Shown here: piece by piece, positions 58,998-64,000 of the stretch
Layout of the letters: every line of letters begins with the position of its first letter
Numbering within the stretch: the stretch's first letter is position 1
Origin: Ignatzschineria larvae DSM 13226
GTDB taxonomy: Bacteria > Pseudomonadota > Gammaproteobacteria > Cardiobacteriales > Wohlfahrtiimonadaceae
Direction: 5' to 3'
Assembly: GCF_038500265.1 (NCBI RefSeq)
Contig: NZ_CP150637.1
Location: 769,501-833,500 of the forward strand
DNA: 64,000 nt
Program-made: the position numbers and the translations under genes
Notes under the pieces: generated by a model
Seen by the model: only the letters and a program-made list of their open reading frames with translations
What the model was told of the DNA's origin: nothing
The model's database searches: none

Positions 58998-60017
58998 TTA
59001 TTGATGGCTCTCTGCTTTCGATTTATGAATCTTCTTCGCAAGCTCAGGGAGAATATCGATCGAGCGTGGACCTGGTACTAATTCTGATAAATTCACTTTG
59101 ATATAGTTTTTATTTTTCACTGCGGAAACGCCTTGAAGTTCTGGCATTGATTCTAGAATCGCAATCTTCTGTTCATAATCATCATCATTACGAAAACCTT
59201 TATAGATCGGGATAATGATCACTTCCGGGTTTGCCATTACAATATCTTCCCAATTGCCCACAGCCCAAGTTTTATTCGCCCCTTTGCCGGCGAGGATATT
59301 ATCCACCGAGATCAATTTGAGCATCTCTGTGGTATAGCCATCGAAAAAGGTATAAGGTTTACCGTCTTGTGCATCAAAGATAAAAGCGGTTTTAACCGGA
59401 TAAGCTTCGATCTTGGCCATGACTTCATTCAGTTTCTCTTTCTCTTGGGCAACATAGGTTTCTGCTTCGGCTTCAATACCAAAAATTTCCCCAAATTTGA
59501 GCATATCATTGAAGTAAGTATTGACATCGGCCTTAGAGGAGGTCATTGATTCAGGTACATAAATAGAGATGCCCTCAGGGACAATCTTATTGGCTTCAAG
59601 CGCTAATTTAGAGAATGAATTACCCCAGCCGGTCGTAAAATCAGGATTCGAGGCCATAAAGACTTCATAAGAGGGCCAACGTTCCGCAAGCACTGGTACC
59701 CTGTCATAATCTTCAGCAACCGGCGGATAGATCGGTTCTTCTAAGAAAGCCGTACCCACCATACGATCGGCAAGACCTAAGGCAAGGAGCATCTCTGTGG
59801 TGATCTGATTAAGGGAGACAATTCGATGGGGATATTCTGTTAATTTAAATTGGTAGAGTTGTCCGTCTAAATCAGCGGTAAACTCAATGGGTTGACTAGG
59901 GGTACGCTGATTCAACGCCGATTGGCTTTCTGCCGTTGTACCTGTACTTTCTACCGATTGCGCCAAAAGCAGTGCCGGGAAGAGTAGGGTCGATAGTGTT
60001 AGTGCAATTTTATTCAT
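58998..60017 (-). CDS. Iron-siderophore ABC transporter binding protein
   Basis: Periplasmic cluster A-II (FepB/FecB/BtuF-like) binding protein, 339 residues, with a signal peptide ending near ALLLA-QSV. Family features are YPHRIVSLNQITTEMLLALG, YEVFMASNPDFTTGWG and NPEVIIIPIYKGFRNDDDYE. The ligand may be a ferric siderophore, heme or cobalamin. It is the last gene of permease-ATPase-binding protein on the minus strand. Because the ATPase gene is split by an IS, expression and use of this protein are uncertain. Confidence 0.85.
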   Translation of the reverse strand: MNKIALTLSTLLFPALLLAQSVESTGTTAESQSALNQRTPSQPIEFTADLDGQLYQFKLTEYPHRIVSLNQITTEMLLALGLADRMVGTAFLEEPIYPPVAEDYDRVPVLAERWPSYEVFMASNPDFTTGWGNSFSKLALEANKIVPEGISIYVPESMTSSKADVNTYFNDMLKFGEIFGIEAEAETYVAQEKEKLNEVMAKIEAYPVKTAFIFDAQDGKPYTFFDGYTTEMLKLISVDNILAGKGANKTWAVGNWEDIVMANPEVIIIPIYKGFRNDDDYEQKIAILESMPELQGVSAVKNKNYIKVNLSELVPGPRSIDILPELAKKIHKSKAESHQ

Positions 60018-60304
60018 ACGATACCTCTTGATCAGTGTTAGAAGATGGTGAGAGATGGATTAAAAAAGGATTAAAAGAAAAGAATTAAAAGAAGAATTAT
60101 TTAAAATAGATGTTCAAATAACAAGTCCTCAAAAATAAACAGTTAAATAATTATTTAGAGGAAGATCGCAATATGCTCTTCCATGGGCACTACATTAAAA
60201 TGAACGCCAAAAACAGCATAGAGATGTTCCTTTGTGAGTACAGTTTCGGGAGCCCCTTGTTGATAGATTTCACCCTCTTTCATCAAAATAAGATAATCGC
60301 AATA

Positions 60305-61154
60305 GGGGCTGTTGAACATTCATAACTTCAGCCAAATATAGGCACAAGCTAAAGCAACGTTGTTTTCATAATGTTGTTTTAGCTTGTCATATCTTGTTGC
60401 TATACTTCTAAAATGTTTCAGCCTTGCAAATGCATTCTCCACTAAATGCCGAGTTTTATAAATATGCCAGTCCATATGATTATTATTCGTAAGAGTATTC
60501 CTCTTTTTAGGAATAATAGCTTTAGCTCCTTGATTTATAATATCTTCTCTAAAACTCTCAGAATCATAACCTTTATCTGCACTAACGTAATCTGTCGTAT
60601 TTAAATGAACCCTGCTAAGTAGCTCTGGAGCGACCTTGATATCGTGGGTCGTTCCATCTGTTACGATAAATTCACAGGGATTACCGCAAGCATCTACGAT
60701 CATATGAATTTTTGAACTATTTCCACCAACACTTTTAGATATTGCTTGAGGATTATCTGCGGTTGCTCCTGTGCTATGCTGGTGAGCTCTAATGTGAGTT
60801 GCATCTATAAACAGCCATTCATAGTCAACATCTTGTGATAGTTTTTTAAATAATTTCAAGAGCTTGTTATTTTTAGACCAACGACTAAAAGTTTTAAAAA
60901 TAGTATTAGGTCGCCCAAATTGCTCAGGAATATCCCTCCAAGGAACACCTGTTCTCATTCTAAATAGAATACCCTCAACGATATTTCTTAAATTTGGTTT
61001 GTCATAGATATTCAAATCTAGGAGAATAGGCTTCAGTTTCAGCCATAGTTTATCTGTAAGCATGGTTCGAGACATAGCGAGAGGTAGGTTTTTTTTGACG
61101 ATAATATTCTACCGCTCGCTTTTTTTATTTTGAACTGCAATGTTCAACAGCCCC
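60305..61154 (-). mobile_element. Intact IS5-family insertion sequence, 850 bp
   Basis: Terminal inverted repeats begin GGGGCTGTTGAACATT at both ends (60305 and, reversed, 61154). A TA target duplication flanks it (60303-60304 and 61155-61156), fitting the IS427 subgroup, which duplicates TA. It carries one transposase gene. It has inserted into the ATPase gene, and a decayed relative lies at 53800-54561. Confidence 0.92.
60320..61075 (-). CDS. IS5-family transposase
   Basis: A 251-residue DDE transposase in one uninterrupted frame. N-terminal LTDKLWLKLKPILLDLNIYD and the insertion-domain MRTGVPWRDIPEQFGRPNTI are followed by catalytic segments: WLFIDATHIRAHQHSTGA (first Asp), VSADKGYDSESFRE (second Asp) and RHLVENAFARLKHFRSIATR (Glu). 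The frame lies 15 bases inside one terminal repeat. IS427-type relatives often need a frameshift; this copy does not. Confidence 0.93.
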   Translation of the reverse strand: MSRTMLTDKLWLKLKPILLDLNIYDKPNLRNIVEGILFRMRTGVPWRDIPEQFGRPNTIFKTFSRWSKNNKLLKLFKKLSQDVDYEWLFIDATHIRAHQHSTGATADNPQAISKSVGGNSSKIHMIVDACGNPCEFIVTDGTTHDIKVAPELLSRVHLNTTDYVSADKGYDSESFREDIINQGAKAIIPKKRNTLTNNNHMDWHIYKTRHLVENAFARLKHFRSIATRYDKLKQHYENNVALACAYIWLKL

Positions 61155-61755
61155 TATTTGGAAGCTAAATTGATATCGTGGATGGTCACAACGGCTGTTG
61201 CTGGCGATTCTGCGAGCGCTTTCATCGCTTCCACTTGATAGCGAACATCGAGATGGTTCGTGGGCTCATCGAGAATGAATAGATCCGTCTCTTGCGTAAA
61301 GCATTTTGCTAACATTACCCGCTGTTTTTCTCCACCGGAGAGTGTTTCATAGGTCTTATGACGCATATTCTCTAAACCAAAGCGTGCCATATAGCGCTCG
61401 GCAATGGCAAAATCTGAAGCCTGATAATTCGCATAATAGCGCTTATAAGGCATTCGTCCCATTACGACAATCTCTTCGACCGTTAATTTACCCTCTACTT
61501 GATCATTAAATTGGGTCAACACAGAGAGCTCACGGGCTAATGCTTTAATTGAGAAATGCGCGATATCCTCTCGATTGAGAAAAACCTGTGCTTTGGTTTT
61601 GATATCTCGGTAGATATGGCGCAGTAAAGTGGTCTTACCGGAACCATTGGGGCCGATAATACCGATGAGTTTGGGGGATTCGAGCGTAATATTGATCTCT
61701 TTTAAGATCCCGTTGTAACTCAGATTGCGAATATGAATAGGATAAACTTGTGCCA

Positions 61756-62820
61756 TTAACGTCTCCGGCTACCTTGAATGATGATATAGACAAAGAGCGG
61801 CGCGCCGATAAGGGAGGTGAGAATCCCGTAGGGAATCTCTTCCGGCTTAAACCAACTGCGAGAGATAGTATCGATAATAATGAGGAATGTAGCACCAATC
61901 AGGGCCGAATAGAGCGAGAGTTTAAAGTGCTTGACCGAGATAATTTGCCGGACAATATGGGGGATAATCAGGCCGATAAAAGCGATCACACCCACATTTG
62001 CCACAATAATAGAGACCACAAGCGAAGAGAGCAGAATAATGGCTAATTTAATCATCCCAACATTCACGCCCAATTGCTGTGAAGCCTCAGCGCCTAATAG
62101 TAGTGTATCGAGAATATTGCTACAGAGTAGGCAGAAAATGAGAATGGCAATCAGCGCCAGAAAGGGAAGCGGAAGAAAGGACCATTTCACACCGGAGAAG
62201 CTACCGAGCATCCAGAACATCGCACTTTTGACCTGACTCTCATTTTTCGAGAGGTAGATAATTGCCGTCGTCATCGCCGAGAAGAGGCTGGAGATTCCGA
62301 TACCAATCAGCACGAGATTACTCATATTACGCCGATTGAGGTTAAAAACCACGACTACACTTGTGGCAACCAATCCGCCGACAAAAGCGCCGAAGTAGAT
62401 ATTATAAGGGGAGATAAAGGCAAAGAGCCCAAGCACAATCGCCGAGACAGCGCCGGCACTTGCGCCGGATGAAACGCCGAGAATATAGGGATCGGCTAAT
62501 TCATTACGGGTAATGGTTTGCATCAAAATCCCCACGAGCGAGAGCGATGCGCCGGTAATCGCCACTAATAATACTCGGGGCAGGCGAATATGGTAGATGA
62601 TCGTTTCGTAGGGCTTGAGATTGTCGGTGTCGAGCGTGCCGGTGATGATTTTTAAAACGGTACTGATACGTTCTTCAAAACTGATATGAACACTGCCATA
62701 AAAGAGGGAGAAGAAGATGACAATCAGCAATATGGCCACAAAAAAGAGGAATTGATAGAGATTGAAATGTTGGAGATATCTCATCTTATGGCAAAGTGAT
62801 GTTGGAACAGATTGCTTCAT
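61756..62820 (-). CDS. Iron-siderophore ABC transporter permease (FecCD family)
   Basis: A 354-residue inner-membrane permease with about ten helices, of the FecCD/BtuC family. Signatures are LPRVLLVAITGASLSLVGIL, LADPYILGVSSGASAGAVSA, the coupling-loop region LLLGAEASQQLGVNVG, and VGVIAFIGLIIPHIVRQI. It is the first gene of the operon, and its stop overlaps the ATPase start in TAATG. No Fur box was seen in the 394-bp upstream gap. Confidence 0.9.
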   Translation of the reverse strand: MKQSVPTSLCHKMRYLQHFNLYQFLFFVAILLIVIFFSLFYGSVHISFEERISTVLKIITGTLDTDNLKPYETIIYHIRLPRVLLVAITGASLSLVGILMQTITRNELADPYILGVSSGASAGAVSAIVLGLFAFISPYNIYFGAFVGGLVATSVVVVFNLNRRNMSNLVLIGIGISSLFSAMTTAIIYLSKNESQVKSAMFWMLGSFSGVKWSFLPLPFLALIAILIFCLLCSNILDTLLLGAEASQQLGVNVGMIKLAIILLSSLVVSIIVANVGVIAFIGLIIPHIVRQIISVKHFKLSLYSALIGATFLIIIDTISRSWFKPEEIPYGILTSLIGAPLFVYIIIQGSRRR

Positions 62821-63214
62821 TGAATAGTGATCTCTTTAAGTGGTAATCCCTTTATGATCGTGGAATTAGTTTGAAGGATGTTATTAAACCGTATTACAAC
62901 ATGTGTCAATATTGAAACGTAATCAATAGGAATATTTCTATGTTTTCTATGTTTCTTAATTCTCTATCTATTAACATGTATTAGCATCAATTATTAGTCG
63001 TAATAGTTAGTTGCTAAGTGTTTTTGTAAAGGGGACTCGGTTAGTTGTTGTATTTATTTTAAATCTTTGTATTAGATGTGTAAATAAATACATAAATAGT
63101 TCCCTATGATAGAGAGTTTCCGGATTGCTGTCCAATGGATTTGGCGACTAAAAAGAGTAGAAAGCCGGGTAATGAGTGTGATAACCTTTTGATTCAATTT
63201 AAAAGGAGGGCTAG
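62821..63214. other. Gap between iron-transport operon and metallophosphoesterase gene
   Basis: 394 bp, AT-rich, between divergent genes. No frame, hairpin terminator or convincing Fur site was found. Confidence 0.5.
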
Positions 63215-64000
63215 ATGTTTATCGTCATTATGGGACTCTATTTCCTGATTCAGAGTTATGTGTTGTGGCGCTATTATCAATTGGTGCCGGCAAAATGGGG
63301 CTTGCGCTGGATTGCATTGATTATTGCGCTGATTTTAACGGTCAGCTTACCGCTGTCACTCTATTTTGCGCGGACGATGCCTCTGCCATTGATGGCCTTT
63401 TTCTATACACTTGGCTCAGCTTGGCTGATTGGTTTGATCTACTTCTTCCTACCTGTGTTCTTGATGGATCTGTTTCGTCTCATCAATTGGCCTTTTCAGT
63501 GGATCTCATCGGCGAAATTGAACCGTTTTCGCACGAAAAATGGCCTGTTACTCTCTATTTTACTGATCGGTTATGCCGGCTTTTTTGGTTGGGCAAATTA
63601 TACGTATCAGCAAAAAGTGCGGGAACATTATGCGGTCACGCTGTCGCCATTGACGGTCACGCAAGCAGAGCATCATCAATTAAGAGAAGCCCCATTACAA
63701 TGCCAAAATGGCGCTGAACCGCTTCGGATGGTGATGATCAGTGATTTGCATTTAGGGCATATTATTGGGCGAGATCAGTTAGAGCGATGGATTGATCTTA
63801 TCAATCGTGAGAATCCTGATTATATCTTTATTAGTGGCGATCTGATTGATAACGATGTTCGTCCGCTCTATCATCAAGGCATTGAGCAAGCTTTAGGCCG
63901 ATTGGCACCGAAAAAAGGGATCTATGCCGTATTAGGCAATCATGAATATGTTGCAGGCGTGCAGGAGAGTATCGACTTTTTTGCACAGACCGATATTCAA
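63215..64000 (+). CDS. Membrane metallophosphoesterase (3' end outside window)
   Basis: Open from ATG 63215 to the window end (262 residues), with AAAAGGAGGG four bases ahead. The N-terminal 150 residues have about four membrane helices, for example WIALIIALILTVSLPLSLYF. A calcineurin-like phosphoesterase domain begins at about 170, with metal motifs VMISDLHLGHIIG (D-x-H), FISGDLIDND (GD) and VLGNHEYVAG (GNHE). It resembles the YkuE/YaeI type. The substrate is unknown. Confidence 0.88.
   Translation, partial: MFIVIMGLYFLIQSYVLWRYYQLVPAKWGLRWIALIIALILTVSLPLSLYFARTMPLPLMAFFYTLGSAWLIGLIYFFLPVFLMDLFRLINWPFQWISSAKLNRFRTKNGLLLSILLIGYAGFFGWANYTYQQKVREHYAVTLSPLTVTQAEHHQLREAPLQCQNGAEPLRMVMISDLHLGHIIGRDQLERWIDLINRENPDYIFISGDLIDNDVRPLYHQGIEQALGRLAPKKGIYAVLGNHEYVAGVQESIDFFAQTDIQ

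Larger units (their letters stand above)
60155..61756 (-). pseudogene. Siderophore ABC transporter ATPase, split by an IS5-family element
   Basis: The 5' part (61156-61756) encodes 200 residues with Walker A GIIGPNGSGKTTLLRHIY, signature YETLSGGEKQRVMLAKCFTQ, Walker B LFILDEPTNHLD and the switch histidine in VVTIHDINLASK. It then meets a TAG created by the insertion. The 3' part (60155-60304) encodes YCDYLILMKEGEIYQQGAPE to MEEHIAIFL and a stop. Removing the element and one TA joins them in frame as LASK-YCDYL, giving about 250 residues. It starts on the permease stop codon. The transporter is probably inactive in this strain. Confidence 0.93.

Noticed and set aside
54562-59000. A complete type VI secretion locus
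   Set aside because: No hcp, vgrG, PAAR or tss gene is present; only the adaptor and candidate effector genes are.
58899-59081. 60-codon plus-strand frame starting in the effector relic
   Set aside because: It mixes the relic with antisense sequence of the binding-protein gene; treated as part of the pseudogene.
63265-63717. 150-codon plus-strand frame
   Set aside because: It is out of frame with the metallophosphoesterase gene starting at 63215, which has clear motifs and a good ribosome site.

Overview
The window is chromosomal DNA from an AT-rich gammaproteobacterium. The mix of genes (xerD-dsbC, rlmE-ftsH, class II DAHP synthase, nagA/nagB-II, a full nickel urease cluster with a urea channel) and the base composition suggest the Cardiobacteriales, most likely an Ignatzschineria or Wohlfahrtiimonas relative. 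That placement is an inference from gene content. No rRNA, tRNA, CRISPR array or replication origin was found.

Layout. 1-9 kb: transaldolase (cut by the window edge), prephenate dehydrogenase, an MFS carrier, tonB-exbB-exbD and a Na/Pi symporter-like protein. 9-18 kb: xerD, dsbC, yhbY, rlmE, ftsH, ttcA and an AEC carrier. 17-21 kb: aminosugar catabolism (nagB-II, nagA), an AAA ATPase and accA. 21-29 kb: amino-acid biosynthesis (DAHP synthase, ilvC, ilvN, ilvB, hom). 29-34 kb: elbB, a periplasmic TPR protein and a LysM amidase. 34-38 kb: a sitABCD-type Mn/Fe ABC operon behind a good Fur box. 38-42.5 kb: an Fe-type alcohol dehydrogenase, a permease and a LacI regulator with two identical candidate operators. 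42.9-53.3 kb: ureABCEFGD, a urea channel, a K+ channel and an ion transporter, all on the plus strand. 53.3-59 kb: an accessory island. 59-63 kb: a siderophore-type ABC operon broken by an insertion sequence. 63.2-64 kb: a membrane metallophosphoesterase cut by the window end.

The island at 53.3-59 kb is the least ordinary part. It is bordered by an IS630 remnant and a decayed IS5-family copy. It holds a DUF4123 adaptor gene (the family that loads effectors onto type VI secretion VgrG spikes) with one in-frame amber codon, a 620-residue candidate effector that I cannot assign to a family, and a membrane-anchored 328-residue partner that may be its immunity protein. A collapsed fragment of a second effector copy follows. 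No type VI structural gene is present, so this is an orphan cassette.

Mobile DNA has shaped the window. An intact 850-bp IS5-family element with a TA duplication splits the ATPase of the siderophore transporter, and removing it restores the frame exactly. Two 163-165 bp MITE-like elements, at about 18.2 kb and 34.0 kb, share sequence with the IS630 remnant. Short tandem repeats of 14-16 bp recur both inside and between genes.
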